Source: Sphingomonas aquatilis
GTDB taxonomy: Bacteria > Pseudomonadota > Alphaproteobacteria > Sphingomonadales > Sphingomonadaceae
Direction: 5' to 3'
Length of the DNA stretch: 64,000 nt
Assembly (NCBI RefSeq): GCF_014196115.1
Contig: NZ_JACIDB010000007.1
Span: 62,001-126,000 of the forward strand
Shown: piece after piece, positions 43,194 through 51,693 of the stretch
Layout of the letters: each line of letters starts with the position of its first letter
How positions within the stretch are numbered: the first letter of the stretch is position 1
The notes under the pieces: generated by a model
The model's input: only the letters and a program-made list of their open reading frames with translations
Databases searched by the model: none
What the model was told of the DNA's origin: nothing
Made by a program: the position numbers and the translations under genes

Positions 43194-43393
43194 GACAGAA
43201 TGGTCGGGGGGATCGTTTCGCGCGCCAGCCGGTCGGCACGCAGGCGCTCGGTCCGCTCGGCGCGACTGGCCATCGCATCCCAGCTTGCGGCGGCGCGCTC
43301 GGACTGAAGACGGACATTATCCAGCGTCGCTGCATCGGCGACACCACGCTGGATCATCGCCTGACGGCGGCAGAAGGCGGCATCGTTCGACAT
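43190..43393 (-). CDS. Hypothetical 67-residue protein
   Basis: Short, highly charged, helical protein (MSNDAAFCRRQAMIQRGVAD, then RAAASWDAMASRAERTERLR). Probably a small coiled-coil or helical hairpin. Its stop overlaps the GTG of the 208-residue gene (GTGA), which supports both being real. No family recognised. The stretch between it and the cold-shock gene (43394-43471) holds nothing notable. Confidence 0.6.
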   Translation of the reverse strand: MSNDAAFCRRQAMIQRGVADAATLDNVRLQSERAAASWDAMASRAERTERLRADRLARETIPPTILS

Positions 43394-43471
43394 GGTTCAA
43401 CCCCGGACGAGAAACGAGAAGCCGACACCGCCCCTAACGGACGGCGTCGGATCGATGTCAGGCGGCGAGGA

Positions 43472-43684
43472 TCAGTCGACGCTGTGCAAGTTGACCGCGG
43501 CCATCTTGCCGCGGCGATCCTCTTCCAGGTCATAGCCGACGCGCTGGTTCTGGGTCAGCGTGGCAAAGCCGGCGCGCTCGACCGCCGAGATGTGGACGAA
43601 CGCGTCCGTGCCGCCGCTCTCAGGCGCGATAAAGCCATACCCCTTGTCGGCGTTGAAGAATTTGACGGTGCCGATCGTGCTCAT
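43472..43684 (-). CDS. Cold-shock domain protein
   Basis: 70-residue CspA-type protein. RNP1-like KGYGFIAPE and RNP2-like DAFVHIS motifs are present in the order seen in single-CSD RNA chaperones; MSTIGTVKFFNADKGYGFI is the N-terminus. It should bind single-stranded nucleic acid and act as a transcription antiterminator or translation helper. AAGGGAT is seven bases from the ATG. The 5' untranslated region upstream (to about 43800) is AT-richer than average and may hold a structured leader as in other csp genes. Confidence 0.95.
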   Translation of the reverse strand: MSTIGTVKFFNADKGYGFIAPESGGTDAFVHISAVERAGFATLTQNQRVGYDLEEDRRGKMAAVNLHSVD

Positions 43685-44465
43685 GGGAAATCCCTTCTTT
43701 CGTGACAGGCGGAACGCGTGTCGCTGCGCCTGATGCCGGGCTGCAGGGAAAGAGGGAGAAAGGGTCGCAGAGCGCCGATAAACCGTCGATATGCGACTAT
43801 AGCGAAAGGGATATGGGCGTGGGGTGCCCATTCTGCAAGGGGGGCGCGGTCGAGGGCACGTTTGTCTCTCCATTGAGGACCGGCACTTAGGGCTTTGAAG
43901 GCTCTTGCGGCGTTCGGGGCGCCTGCTGGGTAGCGAACGTTCAATAAGGTGCTCTGACCGAGGCCGGGGGATGTTCGGCGAGGCGACAGCTTCTCTGGGC
44001 CTGAGCCAAGCTGTCAGGGTGAGCGTACGGACGCCCGTTGCTGGGTCTCAAGCCCGTTAGCTGTCTACGCTCATACAAAAGAGGCTCCTGACGATCTTCG
44101 AAAACCATTGCCGCAGCGCAGGTTGGGGTGTCGCGCGGCTGTCGCCTAGCCCTTGTCTGGAAATGCCTACTTTGGCGGGGCCACGACGATAGCGGTTTCG
44201 CGCGGTCCTTCCTGACCGTCCCCCAGACGTATTCAGGCGGCCACCGCGCCATGAGAACAACAGTGTCTGGATTGTGCGGGCCAGTGAATGCCGGGCCAAG
44301 TCCGGCATGACGTAGCGGCCCTTTGCAACCGCCTCCACGAAGGCTGGAATAGTGCCCCGCCACGCGTGATCGGCCGAGCACCCGCTCAGCATATCCAGCC
44401 ATCCGTTACATTGGCTCAGCGGTCCCACAAGGCCCGACCGAAGCAACCCCTCCGCCCTGACGCAC
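43685..44465. other. Gene-poor region with degenerate palindromic repeats
   Basis: No credible gene in about 780 bases. It contains the palindrome ATGCCGGGCC...GGCAT (44288-44308), a degenerate GGGCCTGAGCCAAGCTGTCA element near 43998-44020, and irregular open frames without Shine-Dalgarno sites or coding-type codon use. It looks like a decayed accumulation of intergenic repeats between the cold-shock gene and the exb operon. Confidence 0.5.
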
Positions 44466-44497
44466 AAAAAAAAGGCGGCCCCGGATGGGACCGCCCT
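44466..44497 (-). terminator. Rho-independent terminator of the tonB-exb operon
   Basis: On the minus strand GGGCGGTCCC and GGGGCCGCC form a stem (with one G-C/G-T irregularity) followed by eight T residues. It lies 23 bases after the last exbD stop. Confidence 0.92.
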
Positions 44498-44520
44498 GTC
44501 ATCGTACCGATCGGCGTCGA

Positions 44521-44949
44521 TCAGAAATCGTTGCGATACTGTTCGTTGCCGATGAAGCCGAGCTTCGTGACCGCCGAGCGCTTGATCACCGCCAGCGTCT
44601 GGTCGACCTTGTCGTACTTCGCCTGCGGGTCCGGCTGGAAGTGCAGTTCCGGCTCCGGATTAATCGCCGCAGCGGTGTCCAGATACTGACGCAGCGTCAC
44701 CTCGTCGACCGGCTGACCATTCCACGAGACCGTGCCGGCCGCGTCGATGATGATCTTGTTCTTCTGCGGATCGACCGGCGGCTTCTGGTTACGCGGATCG
44801 TTGACCGGAAGGTCGACCTTCACCGCGTGCGTCGGGATCGGAAGGGTAATGATGAACATGATGAGGAGCACGAGCATGACGTCGATCAACGGCGTCGTGT
44901 TCATGTCCATCATCGGCTCGCCGTCGTCCGAGCCACCACTCATTGCCAT
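44521..44949 (-). CDS. ExbD biopolymer transport protein (second copy)
   Basis: 142 residues. A single N-terminal helix follows DMNTTPLIDVMLVLLIMFII, which contains the essential membrane Asp of ExbD/TolR; a periplasmic domain follows with VNDPRNQKPPVDPQKNKI and an extended C-terminus. It couples the proton gradient to TonB together with ExbB. The first residues could start at the ATG two codons later. It is 30 bases after another exbD of different periplasmic sequence, so the complex may be a heteromer, as in Xanthomonas ExbD1/ExbD2. Confidence 0.94.
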   Translation of the reverse strand: MAMSGGSDDGEPMMDMNTTPLIDVMLVLLIMFIITLPIPTHAVKVDLPVNDPRNQKPPVDPQKNKIIIDAAGTVSWNGQPVDEVTLRQYLDTAAAINPEPELHFQPDPQAKYDKVDQTLAVIKRSAVTKLGFIGNEQYRNDF

Positions 44950-44979
44950 GTCAAATACTCCTGGGTCGGGCGGGGCAGA

Positions 44980-45456
44980 TCAGCCACCCGCGGGTGGCGG
45001 CTGCGAGATGAAGCCGACCTTGGCGAAGCCTGCCTGCTGCATCGTGTAGATGGTGCCGCCGATGCACTTGTAGGGCGTGTTGACGTCGCCGCGGATATGG
45101 ACTTCGGGCAGTTCGAGGTTCGGGTTACCCGCTCCGCCCTGGCGTTCGATCTCCAGCTTCAGCTTGTCGACCGCGCGGGTCAGCAGGTCCTTGCTGGTGA
45201 TCGGCGACGTGCCCCAATAGACGAGGCAGTTGCCGTCCGGGCCGCTCGTCACCGACAGCAGCACGTTTTCGGGCTTCGTCGTCGTCGGATCGAAACGGAC
45301 CTTGGGCAGAACGATGCCCTTGACCGTCTGGATCGCCACCGGAACGGCGATCAGGAAGATGATGAGGAGCACCAGCATCACGTCCACGAGTGGCGTGGTG
45401 TTGATGTCCGACATCGGTTTCTCGGAGGAGCCTCCTCCTCCAGTGCTCATCGCCAT
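44980..45456 (-). CDS. ExbD biopolymer transport protein (first copy)
   Basis: 158 residues with a Gly/Ser-rich cytoplasmic tail, the membrane helix DINTTPLVDVMLVLLIIFLI containing the conserved Asp, and a larger periplasmic domain with NCLVYWGTSPITSKDLLTRA and NTPYKCIGGTIYTMQQAG; two Cys residues there may form a disulfide. It shares the operon with ExbB and a second ExbD. Presence of two different ExbDs suggests subfunctionalised energy transduction. Confidence 0.94.
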   Translation of the reverse strand: MAMSTGGGGSSEKPMSDINTTPLVDVMLVLLIIFLIAVPVAIQTVKGIVLPKVRFDPTTTKPENVLLSVTSGPDGNCLVYWGTSPITSKDLLTRAVDKLKLEIERQGGAGNPNLELPEVHIRGDVNTPYKCIGGTIYTMQQAGFAKVGFISQPPPAGG

Positions 45457-45580
45457 GTGCGAGCTATCCTATCCATTCCTTATGGCCGGACGCCATCTGC
45501 CGCAGTGGACGAAGCCACGGGCACCGGCGCCGGCGGGTTGCGGGATGGGCCGATGCCGGCACATCCCGCAGCCTCGTCGC

Positions 45581-46372
45581 TTACGGGCGCGTCTGCACGC
45601 CACCGGCCTGGCCGGCGGTCGTGGTCGCGGCAACCGGCTTCACCGGCGCCTTCGAAGCGGCACCTGCGATCGTCGGCTTCACGGCGCCGTTCGAAGCGAG
45701 GAAGCCCAGCACGTCGTTCGAGAAGGCCGACAGGTCTTCCGCGATCGACTTGTTGCGGCGCTGCAGCCAGTTGTAGGCGAGCACGGCCGGAACCGCGACG
45801 ACCAGGCCGAGCGCGGTCATGATGAGCGCCTCACCGACGGGGCCTGCGACCTTGTCGATCGAGGGATCGCCCGACGCGCCGATCTTGATCAGCGCGCGGT
45901 AGATGCCGACCACGGTGCCGAACAGACCGATGAACGGTGCGGTCGCGCCGACGGTCGCGAGGAAGGCGAGACCGCCACCCAGCTTCGAGTTGATCGCCGC
46001 TTCCGAGCGGGCGAGCGAACCGTGCAGCCAGTCGTGCGCTTCGACCGGATCGGTCAGCTTGGCGTGCTGGTCCTGCGCCTGCAGGCCGTCGTCGACGAGC
46101 TGCTTGTAGGCCGAGTTCTTCTCGAGCTTGGCCGCGCCTTCACGCAGGTTGCTCGACTGCCAGAAGCCCTGACGAACGCGCTTCGCCTGGTTCATGATCT
46201 TCTGCTGCTCGAACAGCTTCGAGAACAGGATGTAGAAGGAGACGATCGACATCAGCACGAGGATCGTGAAGACCGACTGCGAGATGAGGCCGCCTTCCTT
46301 CAGAGCGGCCTGCAGGCCGAACTGGTTTTCGGCTGCCGCGGTGCCGCCGGCCGCGAGAATGGTGGTGAGCAT
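45581..46372 (-). CDS. ExbB/MotA/TolQ proton channel protein
   Basis: 263 residues with three membrane spans. The first is FTILVLMSIVSFYILFSKLF; the proton-channel pair is FLATVGATAPFIGLFGTVVG and ALIMTALGLVVAVPAVLAYN. A cytoplasmic domain with coiled-coil character separates TM1 and TM2. The C-terminus is Ala/Lys/Pro-rich. It forms the stator ring with ExbD that drives TonB. Follows tonB after 86 bases. Confidence 0.96.
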   Translation of the reverse strand: MLTTILAAGGTAAAENQFGLQAALKEGGLISQSVFTILVLMSIVSFYILFSKLFEQQKIMNQAKRVRQGFWQSSNLREGAAKLEKNSAYKQLVDDGLQAQDQHAKLTDPVEAHDWLHGSLARSEAAINSKLGGGLAFLATVGATAPFIGLFGTVVGIYRALIKIGASGDPSIDKVAGPVGEALIMTALGLVVAVPAVLAYNWLQRRNKSIAEDLSAFSNDVLGFLASNGAVKPTIAGAASKAPVKPVAATTTAGQAGGVQTRP

Positions 46373-46458
46373 TTGGGTTAAATCCTTGTCAAACGGTGTA
46401 GAAGTTCGGGGAGGATCCGCCCGTCGTCCGGCCTATTCCGGATAACGGGCGGGCCGCA

Positions 46459-47133
46459 TCATTCCTTCGGGATCTTCCAGACCACGCGCCGGGTCTGCGT
46501 CGTGGCGATCGGGTTACCGCTGGCGTCCTGCGCCGGGGTATAGCGTCCCCGCCGTGTGATCGCCGCACAGGCTGCACGATCGAGAGCCGACGAGCCGCTG
46601 GACGAAGTCGTCCGGCAATTCTCCACCCGGCCAGCGGTGCTGATCGTCCAGGCGATCACACTAGTGCCCTCTTCGTTGTTGCGAAGCGAGCTGGGCGGAT
46701 AGTCGTCGTTCGTGATCCACGCCGACGGGTCACCCTTCGCACCCGCAGCCTTGCTGACGACCGGCGGGGCCGGCGGCGCAGGGGGAGCAGGCGGGGCCGG
46801 CGGCGCTGCGATCGGCGTCAGATTGACGGCCGGCGGCGGCGTCGTGACCGTCTGGATCACCACGGGCGGCGGATTCGGATTCTGCACGATCGGCGGCGGC
46901 GACACCACGGGCGGCGGCGTCATCGGCGTATCGGGCGGAGGGGGCGGCGGTTCGTCCGGCGGCGGGGGCGGCGGCTCCTCGACGTCGAACGTATTAAGCT
47001 TTTCTTGGGCCTTCTTCACGTATTGGTACGCGAGCCCGGTGACGAAGGCATAGCCCAGCGCCGCATGGATGAGCACGACGATGAAAATCGCGACCATCTT
47101 GCCACCGGACATCTTCTGGTCAGCATAGGCCAT
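46459..47133 (-). CDS. TonB energy transducer
   Basis: 224 residues. A short cytoplasmic N-terminus and one signal-anchor helix (MVAIFIVVLIHAALGYAFVT) are followed by a very Pro-rich periplasmic spacer (residues about 52-125, PPPPP and PPAPPAPP runs). The C-terminal TonB domain has DYPPSSLRNNEEGTSVIAWT, and SALDRAACAAITRRGRYTPA ends in RRVVWKIPKE. First gene of tonB-exbB-exbD-exbD; it would energise both receptors in this window. A small palindrome lies in the upstream region. Confidence 0.95.
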   Translation of the reverse strand: MAYADQKMSGGKMVAIFIVVLIHAALGYAFVTGLAYQYVKKAQEKLNTFDVEEPPPPPPDEPPPPPPDTPMTPPPVVSPPPIVQNPNPPPVVIQTVTTPPPAVNLTPIAAPPAPPAPPAPPAPPVVSKAAGAKGDPSAWITNDDYPPSSLRNNEEGTSVIAWTISTAGRVENCRTTSSSGSSALDRAACAAITRRGRYTPAQDASGNPIATTQTRRVVWKIPKE

Positions 47134-47301
47134 TCAGCAACGACACTCCCTAATCTCGTGGTCCTCGCGGCGCCTGGGGGAAGGACACGCGTAGGCCACT
47201 GCCCCGGCTGCGCCGGATATGGCAGTGCCGTCAGTCCTATCGCCCCGTTCCCCGCCGCGCAAACGCTTTGTCGGACGCAACAAACGTACAATCGCTTCGC
47301 G

Positions 47302-47317
47302 ACAGAATTATTTCTGT
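47302..47317. promoter_or_regulatory. Operator-like palindrome upstream of tonB / secreted protein
   Basis: ACAGAA TTAT TTCTGT, a perfect 6-bp inverted repeat with AT-rich centre, in the 217-bp divergent gap and 34 bases before the plus-strand gene. An iron or stress regulator site is possible; it does not match a Fur box I know. Confidence 0.35.
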
Positions 47318-47350
47318 ATCGTTCAGGCGCGCTGGGCTAGCGCTACCGCC

Positions 47351-48244
47351 ATGATCAGCGCCTTTCACCGTCGGCCGGCCGCCCTGCTCGCCTGCCTCGC
47401 CTCGGCCGTATCCAGCCCCCTTATTGCCGCACAAATGCCGCAGAATTCCGCGGTTTCGGCCACAAGCGCCTCACCCGGCATCGGCGCGCAAGCCGCGCCG
47501 CCCTATGCCGACATCGCCGATCTGGTGATCGCGTCGCCAATCATCGCGGACGCCACGATCCGCTCGGCCCTGAAGCTGAAGGGCGCCGATTCGGCCGGCG
47601 TCGCGCCGGGCATGACACGCTATTATGTCGAGGCCGATCTGGTCGCGCTGGTGCGCGGCGCAGGCGGATTGCCACCGCGAATCGGTTATCTGCTTGATGT
47701 GGCGCCCGATTCGGCAGGCCGCCAGCCAAAGCTCAAGAAACTGCGCGTCCTGCTGTTCGGGCGGAGCGTGCCGGGCACGCCGAATCAGATCCAGCTCGTC
47801 GCGCCCGATGCACAGATTCCCTGGTCCCCAACCGAAGACCAGCGTGTCCGCGCGATCGCACAAAGCCTCGTCGCCGCCGATGCGCCGCCCGTCGTCACCG
47901 GCATCGGCAACGCCTTCCACGTACCCGGCGCGCTGCCCGGCGAAGGCGAGACGCAGGTGTTCCTGACCACTGCGAACGGTGCGCCCGTCTCGCTGACGGT
48001 GCTCCGCCGGCCCGGCGAGCAGCCGCGCTGGGCGGTCGCGCTGTCGGAGATCGTCGACGAGGCCGCTGCACCGCCGGCACGCGATACGTTGCTCTGGTAT
48101 CGTCTGGCCTGCGCCCTGCCCGCTGCGCTACCCGATCGCAGCACGGCCTCGCTCGATCCCGCCAATGCGGAGCTCGCGCGGCAGGACTATCGTTTCGTCC
48201 TGGAACAGCTCGGCCCCTGCGGCCGGACGCGCACGCTGCGCTGA
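47351..48244 (+). CDS. Secreted hypothetical protein
   Basis: 297 residues beginning with a signal peptide (ALLACLASAVSSPLIAA, cleaved after AAQ). The mature part begins with a region of Ala/Ser and then mixed strands: DLVIASPIIADATIRSALKL, RYYVEADLVALVRGAGGLPP and VFLTTANGAPVSLTVLRRPG. It has two Cys late in the sequence (RLACALP and GPCGRTR). No family recognised; conserved-hypothetical type of sphingomonads. The ATG at 47351 is used; earlier in-frame codons lie in the intergenic palindrome region. Confidence 0.75.
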   Translation: MISAFHRRPAALLACLASAVSSPLIAAQMPQNSAVSATSASPGIGAQAAPPYADIADLVIASPIIADATIRSALKLKGADSAGVAPGMTRYYVEADLVALVRGAGGLPPRIGYLLDVAPDSAGRQPKLKKLRVLLFGRSVPGTPNQIQLVAPDAQIPWSPTEDQRVRAIAQSLVAADAPPVVTGIGNAFHVPGALPGEGETQVFLTTANGAPVSLTVLRRPGEQPRWAVALSEIVDEAAAPPARDTLLWYRLACALPAALPDRSTASLDPANAELARQDYRFVLEQLGPCGRTRTLR

Positions 48245-48262
48245 TCCGGCCCGCGCCGCCGT

Positions 48263-48634
48263 TTACCGACGGTGACGGACCAGCGTGACCCCGATCGATT
48301 CGCCCGCCTCGGCGATGGCGAGTTTCACGATCTTCACCTCGACGCGCAGCACACGCTCGTCGGCGAGGAACAGCGTCTCGCAGATATGGTCCGCGACCGC
48401 CTCGATCAGCGTGAAGTGCAACCCTTCGGGCAAAGCGGTGGTCGCCGCATGTTTCAGATCGAGATAGTTTTTCGACGCCGACAGCGGCGTATCGGGCGCG
48501 AAATGATCCGGGCAGCGCAGGTCGACGGTCAGGTCGATGCGCAGCGGCTGCGGCAGGTGCGTTTCTTCCGAATAGATGCCGGTGAGCACCTGGACTTCGA
48601 GGTCATGGACCTGCAGCTGAAGACGGTCTTGCAT
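48263..48634 (-). CDS. folB: Dihydroneopterin aldolase
   Basis: 123 residues. Cleaves 7,8-dihydroneopterin to 6-hydroxymethyl-dihydropterin and glycolaldehyde. VHDLEVQVLTGIYSEETHLP holds the pterin-contacting Glu, NYLDLKHAA the lid, and VLRVEVKIVKLAIAEAGESI the catalytic Lys region. The frame extends upstream, but homology and the Shine-Dalgarno-like GGCGCC-free context start at ATG 48634; the longer N-terminus is Arg-rich and unlike FolB. Convergent with the secreted hypothetical gene. Confidence 0.92.
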   Translation of the reverse strand: MQDRLQLQVHDLEVQVLTGIYSEETHLPQPLRIDLTVDLRCPDHFAPDTPLSASKNYLDLKHAATTALPEGLHFTLIEAVADHICETLFLADERVLRVEVKIVKLAIAEAGESIGVTLVRHRR

Positions 48635-48765
48635 GGGCGGCGCCTCTAGCAAGCCTGCTCGCCGGACGCGAGGGCGGTGCGATCCTTGCGCATTCCGCTT
48701 GCCATCCGCCCCCGCGCGCGTCATGCGCGCCGCCGCCCGCTGTCGGGCGTGAAGGACCCCTGCCC

Positions 48766-49290
48766 GTGATCGCTTTCGTGCCGCTGGCTGATATCGATGG
48801 CGCCGCCGTCGAGGCGCTGCTCGACCGTGCGTTCGGCACCGACCGTCACGGGCGTACCGCTTATAAGGTGCGTGGCGCCGCCGCCGCAGTGCCCGCGCTC
48901 AGCGTCGCCGCGGTGGAAGACGGCACGCTGATCGGCTCGATCCAGTGCTGGCCCGTCCTGCTGACCGGTGACGATGGCGTCGGTCACCGTCTGACCATGA
49001 TCGGTCCGGTCGCGGTCGAGCCGGGGCGGCAGCGCGATGGCATCGGCCGCCGCCTCATGACGCAGGCGCTCGACGCGGCGGCGGAGCATGGCCTCGATCG
49101 CGCGCTGATGCTGATCGGCGACCCGGAATATTATACGCGCTTCTTCGGCTTCGACGCATCGCGCACCGCCGGCTGGCGCCTGCCCGGCCCGGTCGAACGC
49201 CACCGTCTGCTCGCGCGCGGTGCCGATGTGCCTGCCATCGATGGCATGCTGGGACCGATCACCTCGCCAGCGGCGCACGCAAACGCCTGA
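48766..49290 (+). CDS. GNAT family N-acetyltransferase (YhbS-like)
   Basis: 174 residues. The acetyl-CoA binding loop is VAVEPGRQRDGIGRRLMTQA (R/Q-x-x-G-x-G/A), and LMLIGDPEYYTRFFGFDAS is the YhbS-type C-terminal segment. GTG start with AAGGA nine bases upstream. The acceptor is unknown. It precedes the DUF1285 gene by 41 bases and may be cotranscribed with the DUF1285-Nudix-cca genes. Confidence 0.9.
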   Translation: MIAFVPLADIDGAAVEALLDRAFGTDRHGRTAYKVRGAAAAVPALSVAAVEDGTLIGSIQCWPVLLTGDDGVGHRLTMIGPVAVEPGRQRDGIGRRLMTQALDAAAEHGLDRALMLIGDPEYYTRFFGFDASRTAGWRLPGPVERHRLLARGADVPAIDGMLGPITSPAAHANA

Positions 49291-49331
49291 CCCGCTTTAC
49301 GTCGCGCCTGCCAGCCCCTACCTCGCCCCCC

Positions 49332-49895
49332 ATGCCGATGGAGGAGCTTCCCGATCTCGCCGGTCTCAGCCTAGCCGAGATCGCCACCCTGGTCGAACAA
49401 CGGCGCCTGCCGCCGGTCGAACAGTGGAACCCCGCACATTGCGGCGACAGCGAGATGCGCATCGCGCGCGACGGCACCTGGTTTCATCAGGGGTCGCCGA
49501 TCGGCCGCCAGACGATGGTGCGCCTGTTTTCCACCATCCTGCGCCGCGAAGACGATGGCCGGTACGTGCTCGTCACGCCGGTCGAGAAGCTCGACATTGC
49601 GGTCGAGGACGCCCCCTTCGTCGCGGTCGAAATGAAGGCCGACGGCAACGGCCCCGACAGTCGCCTCGCCTTCCGGCTGAACACTGGCGATCTCGTAAAG
49701 GCCGGCCCGGACCATCCGCTGCGCTTCGCCACGAGCGAGGACGGCCCGCGCCCCTACCTCCACGTCCGCGGCGGACTGGAGGCGCTCGTCGCGCGGCCGG
49801 TCTATTACGACCTCGCCGAGCGCGCGCTTGCTGACCCGGAACGCCCTGGCGTCTGGAGCGATGGCGCCTTCTTCCCGCTGGACATGACCGCGTGA
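49332..49895 (+). CDS. DUF1285 domain protein
   Basis: 187 residues. The DUF1285 pattern is clear: PPVEQWNPAHCGDSEMRIAR, GTWFHQGSPIGRQTMVRLFS and YVLVTPVEKLDIAVEDAPFV. The family is widespread in proteobacteria with unknown function; the fold is two small beta domains. Its stop overlaps the GTG start of the CoA pyrophosphatase gene (GTGA), a neighbour pair conserved in alphaproteobacteria. Confidence 0.92.
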   Translation: MPMEELPDLAGLSLAEIATLVEQRRLPPVEQWNPAHCGDSEMRIARDGTWFHQGSPIGRQTMVRLFSTILRREDDGRYVLVTPVEKLDIAVEDAPFVAVEMKADGNGPDSRLAFRLNTGDLVKAGPDHPLRFATSEDGPRPYLHVRGGLEALVARPVYYDLAERALADPERPGVWSDGAFFPLDMTA

Positions 49896-50488
49896 GCCTC
49901 GCCGCGCGGCTGGCTGCCGCCCTCGACACGGGGCGGGCCGCGCAGCCTGCGCTGCTGACGGGCGATCATCGCGATCTCGAAACGCGCAGCGACGCCGATC
50001 TGACGCCCGCCGCGGTCCTGATCGCGGTGACCGACCGCCCCCGCCCCGGCGTGATCCTCACCCAGCGCACCGACACGCTCCGCAATCACGCAGGCCAGGT
50101 CGCCTTCCCCGGCGGCCGCCTCGATCCGGGCGAAGACCCGGTGACCGCCGCGCTGCGCGAGGCGGAAGAGGAGGTCGCGCTGCCCCGCGGCCTCGTTCAC
50201 GTCGTCGGCAGCATCGCGCCCTATCGCACCGTCACCGGCTTCGCCGTCACGCCAGTGCTCGGCGTCGTCCCCGCCGACGTGCCGCTGGTGCCGAGCGAGG
50301 CGGAGGTCGCCAGCGTCTTCGAAGTCCCGCTCCATCATCTGCTCGACCCGGCGCAGCAGGTGGAGGCGAGCGCCGAATGGCGCGGACAGACGCGGCATTT
50401 TTACGAAATCCGCTGGCAGGATCGCCGGATCTGGGGCGCGACCGCAGCGATGCTGGTCAATCTGTCACGGCAGCTCGCATGGGCGTGA
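49892..50488 (+). CDS. CoA pyrophosphatase (Nudix, NudL type)
   Basis: 198 residues, GTG start. The CoA-specific motif LTQRTDTLRNHAGQVAFPGG precedes a Nudix box GGRLDPGEDPVTAALREAEE followed by EVAL; the usual Gly after EE is replaced by Val, a minor variant that keeps the metal-binding Glu residues. It hydrolyses CoA to 3',5'-ADP and phosphopantetheine. The start is coupled to DUF1285 and the end overlaps the cca start by ten bases. Confidence 0.92.
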   Translation: MSLAARLAAALDTGRAAQPALLTGDHRDLETRSDADLTPAAVLIAVTDRPRPGVILTQRTDTLRNHAGQVAFPGGRLDPGEDPVTAALREAEEEVALPRGLVHVVGSIAPYRTVTGFAVTPVLGVVPADVPLVPSEAEVASVFEVPLHHLLDPAQQVEASAEWRGQTRHFYEIRWQDRRIWGATAAMLVNLSRQLAWA

Positions 50489-51693
50489 CCCTGAACCTCG
50501 ACCGGCTTGCGGCGCGCGAAGGCTTTGCGGCGCTGATCGAGGCGTTGGGCGGTCCGGACCAGACCCGGCTCGTCGGCGGCGTGGTGCGCGATACGCTATT
50601 GGGACTCGACCCTGCCGACGTCGATCTCGCGACGCGGCTGTTGCCCGACGATGTGCTTGCCCGCCTGAAGGCCGCCGGTATCCGCGCCGTCCCCACCGGC
50701 ATCGCCCATGGCACCGTCACCGCCGTCCTCCCGTCCGGCCCGATCGAGGTGACGACGCTGCGTCATGACGTCAGCACCGACGGGCGCCACGCGGTCGTCG
50801 CGTTCACGGACGCGTGGGACGAAGATGCCGCACGCCGCGACTTCACGATGAACGCACTCTACGCCGATCCCGTTACGGGCGCAGTGTTCGATTCGGTCGG
50901 CGGCCTCGCCGATCTGGAGGCTCGCGTCGTGCGCTTCATCGGCGATCCCTATCGCCGCATCGCCGAGGATCATCTGCGCATCCTGCGCTTCTTCCGCTTC
51001 CACGCCCGCTTCGGCGACACGCCCGACGCGGAGGGCCTTGCGGCCTGCAGCGCCCGCGCCAACGACCTGATGGCGTTGTCGCGCGAACGGATCGCGTCCG
51101 AACTGCTCAAGCTGCTCGTTGCGGCGCAGGCGGTGCGCGTCGTCGCGCTCATGATCGACCACGGCATCTTCCGCGCGGTCCTGCCCGAGATCGTCGATGC
51201 CGCGCCGCTTGCCGAACTGGCGGAGCGCGAGGCGGCGGCTGGCATCGCGCCTGATGCGATCCGCCGACTGGCGACGCTGATCCCGCCCGCCGCGGCGGAA
51301 AGCGTCGGCGCGCGCCTCAAGCTGTCGAACGCCGACCGCAAGCGCCTTTGCGCGGCAACGCAGGGTCCGGGCGACGAAGGGCCCCGCGCGCTCGCCTATC
51401 GCGTCGGCATGGCGAGCGCGATCGACCGCCTGTTGCTGGCCGGCGAAGACGTGTCGGCGTTGCACGAGTGGACGTCACCCGCTTTGCCGATCGGTGGCGG
51501 TGCGTTGGTGGCACGGGGGCTGTCGAAAGGACCGCAGGTCGCCGCAGTCTTGCGCGCCATCGAAACGCGCTGGATCGCCGAGGGCTTTCCCCCAGCCGAT
51601 CGCGTCGATCAGATCGCCGATGCGGCGGTCGAGGACGCCCTCGCCGCCCGGATCGTCGACAGCGCATCGACGGCCTCGAGCGGACGCGCGTAA
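50479..51693 (+). CDS. cca: CCA-adding tRNA nucleotidyltransferase
   Basis: 404 residues of the class II polymerase beta superfamily. The head domain has RLVGGVVRDTLLGLDPADVD (GGxVRD motif and metal Asp pair DVD) and AARRDFTMNALYADPVTGAV (RRDFTxNA motif); EDHLRILRFFRFHARFGD opens the neck. It adds or repairs the 3'-CCA of tRNAs. ATG 50479 is used; the in-frame GTG at 50485 overlapping the previous stop (GTGA) is an equally good start. Its 3' end overlaps the GGDEF-EAL gene on the other strand by 85 bases. Confidence 0.95.
   Translation: MGVTLNLDRLAAREGFAALIEALGGPDQTRLVGGVVRDTLLGLDPADVDLATRLLPDDVLARLKAAGIRAVPTGIAHGTVTAVLPSGPIEVTTLRHDVSTDGRHAVVAFTDAWDEDAARRDFTMNALYADPVTGAVFDSVGGLADLEARVVRFIGDPYRRIAEDHLRILRFFRFHARFGDTPDAEGLAACSARANDLMALSRERIASELLKLLVAAQAVRVVALMIDHGIFRAVLPEIVDAAPLAELAEREAAAGIAPDAIRRLATLIPPAAAESVGARLKLSNADRKRLCAATQGPGDEGPRALAYRVGMASAIDRLLLAGEDVSALHEWTSPALPIGGGALVARGLSKGPQVAAVLRAIETRWIAEGFPPADRVDQIADAAVEDALAARIVDSASTASSGRA

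Noticed and set aside
44057..44467. Open frame of 136 codons in the gap before the exb terminator
   Set aside because: Crosses palindromic repeats, unusual amino-acid composition and no ribosome-binding site; treated as non-coding.
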